Assembly (NCBI GenBank): GCA_020633315.1
Contig: JACKDV010000013.1
Location: 170,244 to 234,243, forward strand
Reading direction: 5' to 3'
Origin: Myxococcales bacterium
GTDB taxonomy: Bacteria > Myxococcota_A > Polyangia > Nannocystales > Nannocystaceae
Length of the DNA stretch: 64,000 nt
Numbering within the stretch: position 1 is the stretch's first letter; each line of letters starts with the position of its first letter. Both the position numbers and the translations under genes were made by a program. The notes under the pieces were generated by a model, which saw nothing but the letters and a program-made list of their open reading frames with translations, did not search any database and was not told the origin of the DNA. Of the stretch, positions 17,652 to 26,513 are shown in pieces.

Positions 17652-19226
17652 TCAGAAGGTGTACTGCAGGCGCAGGCGGTAGAGCTGCGCGGGGCGGGCC
17701 TGCATGCCCAGGTAGGGGTTGTCGAGCCCGGCCAGCGGCACCAGCAGCGCGGGCTCGAAGGCCACGTGCAGGCCGAAGTCGGTCTGGTAGGTGAGGCCGG
17801 GGTCGACCTCCACGCCCAAGCCCCGGGCGCCGCCGGGGGTGGAGGTGGGCTCCACCGCCATCGAGGCCACGCCGGCGAGCGAGGCGGTGAGCCGGCCGTG
17901 GGCGTGCCGCCACGCGTGCCAGTCGAGGTGCGGGCGAAGGTAGGTGGCGTCGGTGACCGTGCCGATGAGCTCGCGGAACAGGATCCGATCGACGCGAAAG
18001 TCGGGGTGGAAGCGGAAGTTGTTCACCGCGGTGTCCCAGGGCGCCTGCGCCTGCGGGCCCTCGATGTCGCCGGGCTGGGGCGGCGCGTCGAGCAGCCCCG
18101 GGTAGGCGCCGAAGCCCGGGGCCCGGTCACCGCTGGCGAAGCCCAGGTCGAGGCCGGCCCCGAAGCGCCCGCCCACCTTGCCCACGTCGCTCTGCGCCGC
18201 GAAGCCGCCCTGGTTGGAGGTGAAGGGGCGGCGGATCTCCACCCCGGGCAGCAGCGAGGGCTCGTCGATGCGCGCCCACAGGTACGCGGCCTCGGCCTCC
18301 ACCCGGAACCACTTGCCGGTGAGGCGCAGCCACAGGTCGGAGGCGGCGGCCCGGTAGCCCCGCACCATCACCTGCGGCGCCACCGGGCCCAGGTCGGCCG
18401 CGATCGGCAGGTAGGAGGTGGGCACGTCCACCCGCTGCCAGCGGTAGCTGCCGTAGGTGCCCCACTCGAAGGTGGTCCGCCCCGCGCGTCGCCGCCGGTC
18501 GAGCGACAGGGGGCTGCGCGCCCGCAGCACGGCGAAGGTGGCCGAGTGCACGGTGGCGCGGGGCTCCACGTCGATCACCCGGCGCCGCGCGTGGTCGGGG
18601 ACGAAGGGGCCGGTGGCGCTCAGGTCGTAGGCGATCGCGAGCACGTGCTGGAGCGCGGGCACCATGAAGGCCACGCGATCGGAGGCGTCGCCCGAGTCGC
18701 AGCCCATGCAGTCGCCACCGTTGGCCAGCATGCCCAGGCCCCAGTGGTTGCCCATGCGCCCCGCCGCCAGCACGCCCAGCGGGGTGAGCAGCTCGGCGTA
18801 GGCCCGCTTGACCGCGAGCACCGGTGAGGGCGACCGCTGGGTGGTGGTGGCCGCGGGCACGCCGTCGGGATTGCTGCCCAGCGCGAGGTCGTCGAGCGCG
18901 TCCACCCGCACCTTCACCGCCACCCAGCCGCGCGGGGCGTAGATGCCGAGGTCGGTGCGCAGCCGCATGTCGGCACGGTGCAGGAGCTGGCGCGAGGGGT
19001 TGCCCAGCGGCAGCGGGTACAGGTACTGGCCCGAGGGGCTGGGGCCGCGGTCGAGGTCGTAGTCGTGCTGCAGCTCGCCGCGCAGGCGGAAGTAGCCGCC
19101 CACCCGGAACACCTTGGTCTGGCGCTGGCCCAGATCGTCGCCGTAGCGACCCAGGCCGCCGGTGGAGTCCTCGGGGGAGCCCGCCAGGGCCAGGGTGGCC
19201 AGCAGCGCGGGGGCGGCCAGGCTCAT
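17652..19226 (-). CDS. TIGR04551-family outer-membrane barrel protein
   Basis: This is a 524-residue secreted protein. The short signal region is followed by alternating beta strands (VGGYFRLRGELQHDY, MRLRTDLGIYAP, VAVKVRVDAL). It includes the hallmark AAGRMGNHWGLGMLANGG of a myxobacterial family I recognise as TIGR04551. It ends in a terminal Phe after a beta strand (LYRLRLQYTF), as outer-membrane barrels do. The ATG at 19226 overlaps the stop of the hydrolase gene (ATGA). The molecular function of the family is not known to me. In this operon it could be a channel for lipids or hydrolysis products. Confidence 0.75.
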   Translation of the reverse strand: MSLAAPALLATLALAGSPEDSTGGLGRYGDDLGQRQTKVFRVGGYFRLRGELQHDYDLDRGPSPSGQYLYPLPLGNPSRQLLHRADMRLRTDLGIYAPRGWVAVKVRVDALDDLALGSNPDGVPAATTTQRSPSPVLAVKRAYAELLTPLGVLAAGRMGNHWGLGMLANGGDCMGCDSGDASDRVAFMVPALQHVLAIAYDLSATGPFVPDHARRRVIDVEPRATVHSATFAVLRARSPLSLDRRRRAGRTTFEWGTYGSYRWQRVDVPTSYLPIAADLGPVAPQVMVRGYRAAASDLWLRLTGKWFRVEAEAAYLWARIDEPSLLPGVEIRRPFTSNQGGFAAQSDVGKVGGRFGAGLDLGFASGDRAPGFGAYPGLLDAPPQPGDIEGPQAQAPWDTAVNNFRFHPDFRVDRILFRELIGTVTDATYLRPHLDWHAWRHAHGRLTASLAGVASMAVEPTSTPGGARGLGVEVDPGLTYQTDFGLHVAFEPALLVPLAGLDNPYLGMQARPAQLYRLRLQYTF

Positions 19227-20299
19227 GGCGTGGCCTCCGATCCACCGCCGTCGGCGGGCGCGGGCTCGTGCCGCGGCGTGGGAGCCGGGGGCGGGCCGGG
19301 CTCGACCTCGTCGGCGCGGGGGCTGTGGGCGGCGTCGATGGCCTCGGGCTCGCCGGCGAGCGCGGCCGTCGACTCGAGCGCGGGCTCGGTGCGCAGGAAC
19401 TCGAGCAGGTCGCGGGTGGACGAGGCGCGGGCCTCGTGCATGGGGAAGTGACCGCAGCGCGGGTACACCTTCATCCGCACGTCGGGCAGCATCGAGGCCA
19501 GGCGCTCGCCGTCCTGGAGCTGGGTGATCGGATCCTCGCGCCCCCACAGCAGCAGGGTGGGCTGCTCGATCCGGCGGTAGCGCTCCTGATAGGCCGCGTA
19601 GCGCTGCCCCCGGACCGCGGCCAGGGCCGCCGCCACCGTGCCGGGGCGATCGAGCATCGTCTCCACCATGTCCACGTACTCCTGCGACAGGACCGTGGGG
19701 TCGTAGAAGGCCGAGGCGAGCTTGTCGTCGGGGCGCTGCTTGTAGAAGGTGCTGAAGATGATCTCGCCCAGGCCGCGCGCGCGGGCCCACACGAAGGTGG
19801 GGGGAAGCTGCTCCTCGAACACCCACGCGTCGTACAGGGCGATCCTCTCGATGCGCTCGGGGTGCTCGAGCGCCATGGCCAGCGCCACCGACGAGCCCCA
19901 CGAGTGGGCGACCAGGGTGGCCCGCTCGATGCCCCGCTGGTCCATCAGCGCGAACACCAGGCGGGCCTGGGCCAGCGGCGAGTAGTCGCCCTCGGGGCGC
20001 TCGCTCCAGCCGAAGCCCTTGAGGTCGAGGGCCAGCACGCGGTGGTCCGCGGCGAGCTCGGGGCGCAGCGTCCTCCAGGTGTCCATCGACGCGGCGAAGC
20101 CGTGCACCAGCACCACGGCCGGGCCCTCGCCCTCGTCCACGTAGCGCACGCGGGTGCCGTCGGGGAGCTCGGCGTAGGTGCTGTCGGTGGGCTCGCCCGG
20201 CAGCGGGCCGTCGTGGAAGCGGGGGCAGCCGGCGAGCGCCAGGGCGACGAGGGCCAGGCCCCCCCACCGTCGCGCCCACGGCCCCCGGCGGTGCGTCAC
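19223..20299 (-). CDS. alpha/beta-hydrolase lipoprotein
   Basis: The 358-residue protein begins with a lipoprotein signal (LALVALALAGC). It continues with a canonical alpha/beta-hydrolase: oxyanion VLVHGFAASMDTW, nucleophile in LVAHSWGSSVAL, acid in LLLWGREDPI and His in RCGHFPMHEA. The C-terminal 70 residues are a Pro/Glu-rich tail. Translation starts at a GTG that overlaps the upstream stop (GTGA). The lipid anchor places an esterase or lipase-like activity outside the inner membrane, upstream of the acyl-CoA synthetase and PHA synthase. Substrate not known. Confidence 0.8.
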   Translation of the reverse strand: MTHRRGPWARRWGGLALVALALAGCPRFHDGPLPGEPTDSTYAELPDGTRVRYVDEGEGPAVVLVHGFAASMDTWRTLRPELAADHRVLALDLKGFGWSERPEGDYSPLAQARLVFALMDQRGIERATLVAHSWGSSVALAMALEHPERIERIALYDAWVFEEQLPPTFVWARARGLGEIIFSTFYKQRPDDKLASAFYDPTVLSQEYVDMVETMLDRPGTVAAALAAVRGQRYAAYQERYRRIEQPTLLLWGREDPITQLQDGERLASMLPDVRMKVYPRCGHFPMHEARASSTRDLLEFLRTEPALESTAALAGEPEAIDAAHSPRADEVEPGPPPAPTPRHEPAPADGGGSEATP

Positions 20300-21267
20300 G
20301 GAGCGAGCCTCCGCAGCTCGGCGGCCTGGCCGAACTCGGCCTCGTCGACGCCCTCCTCCGAGCGCAGCGAGGCCACGGTGCCGAAGCACTCCGCGACGAA
20401 CGACTGCGTGCGCACGGTGGTGATCAGCACGCCCACCGTGCGGGTGAGCAGCACGTTGGCCCGCAGCACCGGGAGCTCGCCGTACGGGGTGATGGCGACG
20501 CCCGACGCATCCACCTCGCCGTCGTAGCTCTCCGTATAGAAGACGGCGATGCCCTGGGCCAGGCCGCTCACGGTGGCGTCGGTGGTCCAGCTCTGCCCCT
20601 CCCACAGCGGGAAGGCGAGGATGGTCACCGGCGGATCGTAGGCCAGCTCGGTGCGATCGAGGCCGTCGGTGGGCGAGACCACGCCGCGCAGCAAGAGCGC
20701 GGTGTCGGTGGCCTCGAACACGCCGAGCAGGTCGTCGCCGTCGGTCAGCCGCGAGGCGTAGGTGGCCCCCGGGAACAGCGGCTCGAACCAGCGCCCCGTC
20801 AGGGCCTGGGTCTCGGCGATGCTCTGGTGATCGCCGGTGAGCATCACGTCGAAGTCCCACTGCCGGGCGCCGTCCACCATCGTGCCCGCGCTGTCGAAGG
20901 GCACCCCCTGCGCCACGCGGAAGGTGGCGCTCAGGCCCGCCTGCAGCGGCATCTCCTCGCGCTCGATCAGGCCGTCGGCGTTGGGGGGCAGGCACAGCTC
21001 GCCGCCGGTGCCGTCGCCCGTGCCGTCGTCGAGCGACGCGGTCGTGTCCGACTCGCGGCCGTCCCCCGACGACGAGCCGTCCTCGCCCTCCGAGTCGGTG
21101 CCGAGATCGGTGGTGGCGACCGGGGCACAGGTCCCGTCGGCCCGACACGCTCCCGAGGCACAGTCCGCGCCCACCAAGCACGGCTCGTTGGCGCTGCAGG
21201 CCGCCACCCCGAGCAGGGCCCCCAGCACCAACCATGCCGGCGTCCCCTGGATTTTGCGGCGCAACAT
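20296..21267 (-). CDS. lipoprotein heading the PHA/lipid operon
   Basis: The 323-residue lipoprotein has a lipobox (GALLGVAAC), a Cys-rich knot (EPCLVGADCASGACRADG) and a Ser/Gly/Asp linker. Its beta-rich body is shared with the protein at 16722-17609 (CLPPNADGLIEREEMPL, WFEPLFPGATY, FVAECFGTVA, GQAAELRRLAP). It is the first gene of the leftward operon and has a good promoter just upstream. The EF-hand-like NxDGxIxxEE may bind calcium. Family unknown. Confidence 0.65.
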   Translation of the reverse strand: MLRRKIQGTPAWLVLGALLGVAACSANEPCLVGADCASGACRADGTCAPVATTDLGTDSEGEDGSSSGDGRESDTTASLDDGTGDGTGGELCLPPNADGLIEREEMPLQAGLSATFRVAQGVPFDSAGTMVDGARQWDFDVMLTGDHQSIAETQALTGRWFEPLFPGATYASRLTDGDDLLGVFEATDTALLLRGVVSPTDGLDRTELAYDPPVTILAFPLWEGQSWTTDATVSGLAQGIAVFYTESYDGEVDASGVAITPYGELPVLRANVLLTRTVGVLITTVRTQSFVAECFGTVASLRSEEGVDEAEFGQAAELRRLAP

Positions 21268-21278
21268 CAGAAGGATGG

Positions 21279-21307
21279 ACGGTACTGGAGGGGATTTTCC
21301 GCGTCAA
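21279..21307 (-). promoter_or_regulatory. sigma-70-type promoter of the leftward PHA/lipid operon
   Basis: On the minus strand TTGACG (21302-21307), a 17-base spacer and TACCGT (21279-21284) are seen, ending 11 bases before the ATG at 21267. The spacing is ideal and the implied leader is only a few bases. Confidence 0.6.
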
Positions 21308-21515
21308 CCGGGTAAATTCTCATGAATCTGTGAGCTGACGATCTGCGAAGGGTCACGAAATGCTGCGCTGCCCGCATTCCCTTGCTGCACTGCGCCGACC
21401 TGCGGGCGACGGCCAGGCGCCCTGGTGGACCCAAGTGGCCGTCCCGTGGCTCGAGCCCGAATTCCGGCCGTGGCTCGGGCCCTCGAGCGTCATTGTTGCG
21501 TTGCAAAAAATTTCG

Positions 21516-21544
21516 TTGACACCCCGGGGCCCCGTGCTTATCTG
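21516..21544 (+). promoter_or_regulatory. sigma-70-type promoter of the phasin gene
   Basis: A perfect TTGACA at 21516-21521, a 17-base spacer and TATCTG at 21539-21544 end 7 bases before the ATG at 21552, which again suggests a leaderless message. An A-rich tract (about 21505-21513) precedes the -35. Coordinates are good to about one base. Confidence 0.65.
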
Positions 21545-21551
21545 TTGGCGC

Positions 21552-21872
21552 ATGAGCGAGTCCAAGACCCAGTCCAACCCCTTCCTCAACGTCTTCGGCC
21601 CCCAGGAGCTCCTTTCGCAGATGCAGCACGCGATGACGCAGTGGGCGGACAGCGCGCGCGAGCAGCTCGACCACTGGGTGGGGACGGCCGAGCAGATCGA
21701 GGGTTGGCAGCGCGAGGGCATGCAGCGCGCCGGCGAGGCCACCGAGGAGGTCGCCAAGCTCATGCGCACCGGGATCGAGTACGGCGGGCGCCTGGCCGAG
21801 CAGTGGCGCAGCACCAGCGTCGAGGCCGTGCGTCGCACCATCGATCTCGTGACCCCTCCCAAGGCCGCATGA
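21552..21872 (+). CDS. phaP: phasin-like granule protein
   Basis: This 106-residue, highly helical amphipathic protein lacks Cys and has phasin features (FGPQELLSQMQHAMTQWADS, TEEVAKLMRTGIEYGG, AEQWRSTSVEAVRR). Phasins coat PHA granules. It is transcribed from a strong promoter divergent to the PHA operon and followed by a PhaB-like reductase. Identification rests on composition, size and context, since phasins are poorly conserved. Confidence 0.65.
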   Translation: MSESKTQSNPFLNVFGPQELLSQMQHAMTQWADSAREQLDHWVGTAEQIEGWQREGMQRAGEATEEVAKLMRTGIEYGGRLAEQWRSTSVEAVRRTIDLVTPPKAA

Positions 21873-21960
21873 TCCCCGCCGTCGTCGTGCCGCTGGCCTC
21901 ACGCCCCGCGACGTCGTACGACCACCTCCCCACCCTCGACCGGTGGGTCCGGAGCACGCC

Positions 21961-22710
21961 ATGGAGCTAGTCGATCTCAAGATCATCGTCACGGGCGGCG
22001 CCCGTGGCATGGGGGCCCACTTCGCCAGCCGCCTCGCCGAGGCGGGCGCCAAGGTGGCGGTGGGCGACGTGGACGACGAGGGCCTCGCCGCCCTGCCGCA
22101 GGGCATCGCGCGGCGCCGGCTCGACGTGAGCGACGAGGCCGACTGCGACGCGTTCGTGGCCTGGGCCCACGATCGGCTCGGCGGCCTCAACGGCCTCGTC
22201 AACAACGCCGGCATCATCCGCGACGGCCTGCTCGTGCGACGCAGCCGCTCCACGGGCGAGATCCAGACCCTGCCCACCGAGCAGTGGCGACAGGTGCTCG
22301 CGGTCAACCTCGACGGCCCCACCTTCATGACCCGCGCGGTCGCCCGCACCATGCTCGAGCACGAGGCCCGGCCGGGGATCGTGGTCAACATCTCGAGCAT
22401 CTCGCGGCACGGCAACCGCGGGCAGAGCAACTACGTCGCGGCCAAGGCCGCCCTGGCCGCCAACACCGTCACCTGGGCCCGCGAGCTCGCCCCCTTCGGC
22501 ATCCGCGTGGGCGCCGTCGCCCCCGGCATGGTGGAGACGCCGATGACCCAGGGCATGAACCAGAAGGCCCGCGACGCGCTGGTGGCCTCGATCCCCGTGG
22601 GCCGCATCGGCCTGCCCGAGGACATCTGGAGGGCCGTGCGCTTCGTGATCGAGTGCGAGTACTTCTGCGGCAAGACCATCGACGTCGACGGCGGCGGCAG
22701 CATGGGCTGA
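21961..22710 (+). CDS. SDR, acetoacetyl-CoA reductase/FabG-like
   Basis: The 249-residue short-chain dehydrogenase has TGGARGMG, LVNNAGIIRDG, catalytic Ser in NISSISRHG, YVAAKAAL and GKTIDVDGGG. The chosen ATG at 21961 starts right at the first strand (MELVDLKIIVTGG). The closest functional model is PhaB, making 3-hydroxyacyl-CoA for the PHA synthase, given the phasin gene 88 bases upstream. An insertion after NAG (VRRSRSTGEIQTLP) is longer than in most FabG proteins, so a different substrate is possible. Confidence 0.75.
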   Translation: MELVDLKIIVTGGARGMGAHFASRLAEAGAKVAVGDVDDEGLAALPQGIARRRLDVSDEADCDAFVAWAHDRLGGLNGLVNNAGIIRDGLLVRRSRSTGEIQTLPTEQWRQVLAVNLDGPTFMTRAVARTMLEHEARPGIVVNISSISRHGNRGQSNYVAAKAALAANTVTWARELAPFGIRVGAVAPGMVETPMTQGMNQKARDALVASIPVGRIGLPEDIWRAVRFVIECEYFCGKTIDVDGGGSMG

Positions 22711-22889
22711 CGGGTCGGGGGACCCGGCGGTGACAGACGGGGCCCGCCTACATGCTCGTGGGCTCGGTCGCCGCCCTGGCCGACGAGGCCCTTCGCCACC
22801 AGACCCAGCTCGACGTGATCGACATGGCTCGAGCCCATGTGGGTGCGGGTTCGCGGGACCGATTCGGGGCTCGCGCGGGGGGGTGGTCC

Positions 22890-22898
22890 TGCTACGCT
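22890..22898 (+). promoter_or_regulatory. extended -10 of the 22908 lipoprotein gene
   Basis: TGC-TACGCT ends 9 bases before the GTG at 22908. No good -35 is seen at the usual distance. Confidence 0.45.
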
Positions 22899-22907
22899 GC
22901 CGCGGCC

Positions 22908-24650
22908 GTGCTGCGCTCCCCTCTCGCTCGCTCGTCGTTGCTCGTCTCCCTCGCCTCGGCTTCGTGCAAGCCCGCCGCCCCCGAGCCGCCCGAGGTCGAC
23001 ACCTCGATTCCCGCCGCCCCGGTCCTCGCAGCCCAGGACCGAGCCCTGCACCAGGCCGAGGGCCCGTCGCCGGTGGAGGTCTACGGCTACTTCCGCCTGC
23101 CGGCGCTCGACCGGGCGATCCCGCTGGTCGCCGAGCAGCTGCTGCCGCCGAGCCAGCGCGCGGTGGTCAACGAGCCGATGATGCGCATGGGCCTCGAGAT
23201 GGTGCTGGAGGGCCGCGGCGCCGTGGCCCAGCACCTCGACCTGAGCCGCCCGTGGGGCTGCCTGGTGGTCAGCCCCGTCCGCTACGAGCAGCCCCTGGTC
23301 TGCGCGGTGGCCTACCAGGGCGGGCTCGGCCAGCTCGTGGAGGACCTCGGGCCCAGCGGCTTCGTCTCGGGCGACGACGACCACGCGGCCTACCGCTTCG
23401 ACGCGCAGTCGTACTACCTGGTGGCCATGGGCGACCACGTGGCCTTCGCCCTCGCGCCCGAGCTGGTCGCGGCCACCCGCGATCGCCTGCGCCGCGACAT
23501 CATCGACGCCCCGGTGGGACCCGAGGAGCTGGTGCTCACCGCCTACCCCGCGAAGATCTTCGAGGACTTCCCCGACCGGATCATGCCGGTGATCGAGGAG
23601 ATGGCGTCCTCGGGCTTCGACGACGGCGTGACCCCCCATCGCCACGAGGCCCAGCGCAAGCAGTGGCTCAGCTTCGGCGAGCTCGAGCAGGTCGACCTGT
23701 GGATCGACCTCGACGGCGAGGCCGATCGCACGCGCTTTGGCTACCGCGGCGAGGCCCGCCCGGGCACGCCCACCGAGAAGGCCTACGCCCAGCAGCTCGG
23801 CCGGGGCCTCGACCTCGAGCTGCTCTCCGGCCTGCCCGCCGACGCGATGATGATCGGCGGCATGAGCCTGGACAACGAGGCCCTGATGACCGACCCCATG
23901 CTCGGCTCGTTCGCGCAGGCCCGCGCCTCGACCGGGCCCGACGAGGTGGGGGCCGCGGTGGGCGAGGTGTTCCGCCGCAACATGGCCGCCTGGGAGGCGC
24001 TGTCGGCCGGCCAGGCCGCGCTGGCGTTCACCCACGAGCCCGGCAGCAAGGGCGGGGTGCTGCTCGCCCAGCGCCTGGTGTCGAGCGACGACGCCCTGCC
24101 CGTCGTCCGCCGCCAGTTCGACGGCCTCGACGAGGCCCTGGCCGGCAGCAAGATGCCCTTCCGCTTCGAGCTCCACAAGGGCGCGGTGCGAGCGGGCAAG
24201 GTCAAGGGCGACGTGGTGAAGGTGGTCGGGGGCACCGAGGAGCTGCGCAGCACCTTCCAGCGGATGTGGGGCGCCCCCGGCTTCGAGATGGCCTTCGCGC
24301 AGCGCGGCGACGTGCTCTACGTGGCGATGGCTCCCACCAAGTCCGACCGCTACGTGAAGCGAGCGCTCGCGGCCGCGGGCGGCAAGGGCTCGGTGCAGGG
24401 CAGCGCCGGCGCAGCCGAGCTGCTCACGGCGCACGGCGGCGACTCGCTGGTGCTCACGGGCAGCATGGCCCAGGTGATCGAGTGGATGCGGGCGCTCGAG
24501 ATCATCGACGACCCCGGCTTCGTCCCGAGCCGGCGGCACGACGACCTGGTGCTCTCGATGCGCAGCGCGGGCGAGCGCCGACGCGAGCTGGTCGTCGACC
24601 TCTCGCCCGTGGTGCTCGAGACGATCTACCGGCTGCAAGAAGGGCCCTGA
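22908..24650 (+). CDS. large lipoprotein, unknown function
   Basis: The 580-residue protein has a lipobox (LLVSLASASC) directly after the GTG at 22908; the frame is open further upstream but without coding character. The rest is a mixed alpha/beta protein with repeated short motifs (YGYFRLPALDRAIP, LVVSPVRYEQPLVCAV, LVLTGSMAQVIEW). It resembles bacterial lipoproteins that summarise several similar subdomains, but I recognise no family. It lies downstream of the SDR with about 200 bases between and has its own -10-like element. Confidence 0.65.
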   Translation: MLRSPLARSSLLVSLASASCKPAAPEPPEVDTSIPAAPVLAAQDRALHQAEGPSPVEVYGYFRLPALDRAIPLVAEQLLPPSQRAVVNEPMMRMGLEMVLEGRGAVAQHLDLSRPWGCLVVSPVRYEQPLVCAVAYQGGLGQLVEDLGPSGFVSGDDDHAAYRFDAQSYYLVAMGDHVAFALAPELVAATRDRLRRDIIDAPVGPEELVLTAYPAKIFEDFPDRIMPVIEEMASSGFDDGVTPHRHEAQRKQWLSFGELEQVDLWIDLDGEADRTRFGYRGEARPGTPTEKAYAQQLGRGLDLELLSGLPADAMMIGGMSLDNEALMTDPMLGSFAQARASTGPDEVGAAVGEVFRRNMAAWEALSAGQAALAFTHEPGSKGGVLLAQRLVSSDDALPVVRRQFDGLDEALAGSKMPFRFELHKGAVRAGKVKGDVVKVVGGTEELRSTFQRMWGAPGFEMAFAQRGDVLYVAMAPTKSDRYVKRALAAAGGKGSVQGSAGAAELLTAHGGDSLVLTGSMAQVIEWMRALEIIDDPGFVPSRRHDDLVLSMRSAGERRRELVVDLSPVVLETIYRLQEGP

Positions 24651-24683
24651 GTCCCGCGCGCTGGGCCCGGCCGCGGCCCGCCC

Positions 24684-25250
24684 TCAACCCAGCCACGGGC
24701 GCACGTCGATCGCCTCCATGCCCGCGGCCCGGGCCGCCTCGAGGCCGGGGTCGCCGTCCTCGTAGGCCCGGCACTCCCGGGGGTCCACCCCCAGGCGCCG
24801 CGCCGCCTCGAGGAAGGCATCGGGCGCGGGCTTGGAGCGCGCGACCTCGTCGGCGCCGACGATCGCCTGGAACCACTCGCAGATGCCCAGCGCGCCCAGG
24901 GTGGCCTCGGCCAGGCGTCGCACGTTGCCGGTGGCCACGGCCATGGGGATGCGCCCGCGGTGCTCGCGGGCGATGGCCACCACCGGCTCGATCGGGCGGA
25001 CGTGCTCGAGGTGCCGCAGGTACTGCTCGTCCTTGTCGAGCGCGATCGCAGCGACGTCGACCCGCCGGCCCTGCTCGCGCGCGAGCATCTCGATGATCTC
25101 GCGGGTCGACATGCCCGCGGCGGCGTAGAAGCGCTCCTCGGGGAAGACCAGGCCATGGGGGCGCAGGGCGTCGCCCCACGCCACGAAGTGCGCGGGCATG
25201 CTGTCGGCCAGGGTGCCGTCGCAATCGAAGACGAGGGCGCGCGGGGTCAT
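24684..25250 (-). CDS. HAD-superfamily phosphatase (beta-phosphoglucomutase-like)
   Basis: The 188-residue HAD hydrolase has motif I VFDCDGTLADS, motif II ATGN, motif III Lys in ARSKPAPD and motif IV EDGDPGLEAA. The alpha-helical cap between motifs I and II is of the beta-phosphoglucomutase type. The ATG at 25250 overlaps the stop of the methyltransferase gene (ATGA). Substrate unknown; probably a sugar-phosphate or nucleotide phosphatase in the cytoplasm. Confidence 0.8.
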   Translation of the reverse strand: MTPRALVFDCDGTLADSMPAHFVAWGDALRPHGLVFPEERFYAAAGMSTREIIEMLAREQGRRVDVAAIALDKDEQYLRHLEHVRPIEPVVAIAREHRGRIPMAVATGNVRRLAEATLGALGICEWFQAIVGADEVARSKPAPDAFLEAARRLGVDPRECRAYEDGDPGLEAARAAGMEAIDVRPWLG

Positions 25251-26428
25251 GCTGGCCGCCCCTCGAGCGCGACCAGCAGCGACGGCCGGGCTCCCAGCAT
25301 CTCGCAGCGCGCTCGCACGCCTTCGAGCCGCCAGCGCGAGGGATCGACCTCCGCCTCGGGGTGCCGTCGGTGCGCCCGCAGCAGCAGGTTCTTGGGCGTG
25401 TGCTCGCTGCCCACGAACTCGATCGCGTCCACGTGGTAGCCGCAGGCCTCCAGCAGCTCCACCCGCAGCGCGTCGGTGAGGTCGGCCGCGTAGCCCTGCC
25501 GCAGGATCGAGCAGCGCAGCAGCGCGGGCACGGGCGCGGCCGCGTCGGCGTGCGCCTCGTCGAGCCCCTGGAGCTGGGCGGCCAGCTCGTGCTGACAGCA
25601 GGGCGCCGCGAGGATCGAGCGCGCCCCCGCCCGGATCGCCAGCGCCAGCGCGTCGTCGGTGGCCGTGTCGCAGGCGTGCAGCGCCACCACCAGCTCGGGC
25701 GGCCCGCCCAGCGCCTCGCTCGCGAGGCCCACCGCGTCGATCGACGCGGTCTGGAAGCTCAGCCCCTGCAGCCCCAGCGCCTCCGCCCGCGCCTGGCACT
25801 GCGCGATCACGTCGGCGCGCCGGTCCACGCCGTGCAGCCGCACCGGGATCTCGGCCAGGCGCAGCGCCTCGGCGAGCACGAAGCCCAGGTAGCCGTTGCC
25901 ACAGCCCAGGTCGAGCACCCGCAGCGGCGCCTCGGCGGTGGGCGGGCGCTGCTGCACCAGCCGCGTCCACACCGGCCGGCACAGCTCCACGAAGTGATTG
26001 ACCTGCTTGTACTTCTTGGCGGCGCGGGCCGAGATGCTGCCGTCGGCGTTCATGATGCCGATCACCCGCAGCAGCCCCGCGCTCGCGTCGGGACGCAGCG
26101 CTCGCTCCTTGCCGCCCATCACCTTGCGCGCGAGGGCGTCGTCGAGCTCCACCACCTTGGCCTTGCCGTGACGCGCGTCCACCTTCACCCGGCGCCGCTC
26201 GTCGAGCACCAGCGTCTGCTTCACCCGCCCCTCGCGAGCCGCCGCCTCCGCCGCGTCGAGCAGGGCGTCGAGCGCGGCCGCATCCGGCGCGCCCGGGCCG
26301 GGCCCCGACGCGACCACGGGCTCCTCGTCGCCACCGGGCCGAGCGAACACGGCACGCTCCCAGCCCTCGCGAGCGTGGCGGGCGAGGGTCTTGCGCAGGC
26401 GGGCGAGGGCGGGGCCGCGGATCGTCAC
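25247..26428 (-). CDS. class I SAM methyltransferase (Methyltransf_32 type)
   Basis: In this 393-residue protein the C-terminal two thirds are a Rossmann methyltransferase: SAM motif LDLGCGNGYLG, then LHGVDRRADV, ALHACDTATDDAL and the family-specific APCCQHEL. These match the Methyltransf_32 family, distantly related to eukaryotic METTL25/GSTCD. The N-terminal 120 residues are Ala/Arg-rich and unassigned. A GTG start at 26428 is coupled to the downstream HAD gene. The target is likely a nucleic acid or protein but is not known. Confidence 0.75.
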   Translation of the reverse strand: MTIRGPALARLRKTLARHAREGWERAVFARPGGDEEPVVASGPGPGAPDAAALDALLDAAEAAAREGRVKQTLVLDERRRVKVDARHGKAKVVELDDALARKVMGGKERALRPDASAGLLRVIGIMNADGSISARAAKKYKQVNHFVELCRPVWTRLVQQRPPTAEAPLRVLDLGCGNGYLGFVLAEALRLAEIPVRLHGVDRRADVIAQCQARAEALGLQGLSFQTASIDAVGLASEALGGPPELVVALHACDTATDDALALAIRAGARSILAAPCCQHELAAQLQGLDEAHADAAAPVPALLRCSILRQGYAADLTDALRVELLEACGYHVDAIEFVGSEHTPKNLLLRAHRRHPEAEVDPSRWRLEGVRARCEMLGARPSLLVALEGRPA

Positions 26429-26513
26429 GGGCTCGGGGACGGCGCAGGGATTGCCGGCGACCGTGATCGCGGTAGCTAGCAGATCGCGGCGTCCCGGGCC
26501 ATAGTCCCGCCCC

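Noticed and set aside
22431..24638. Minus-strand frame of 735 codons opposite the 22908 lipoprotein
   Set aside because: Composition is that of an antisense shadow, and the plus strand has signal peptide, -10 element and coherent protein.
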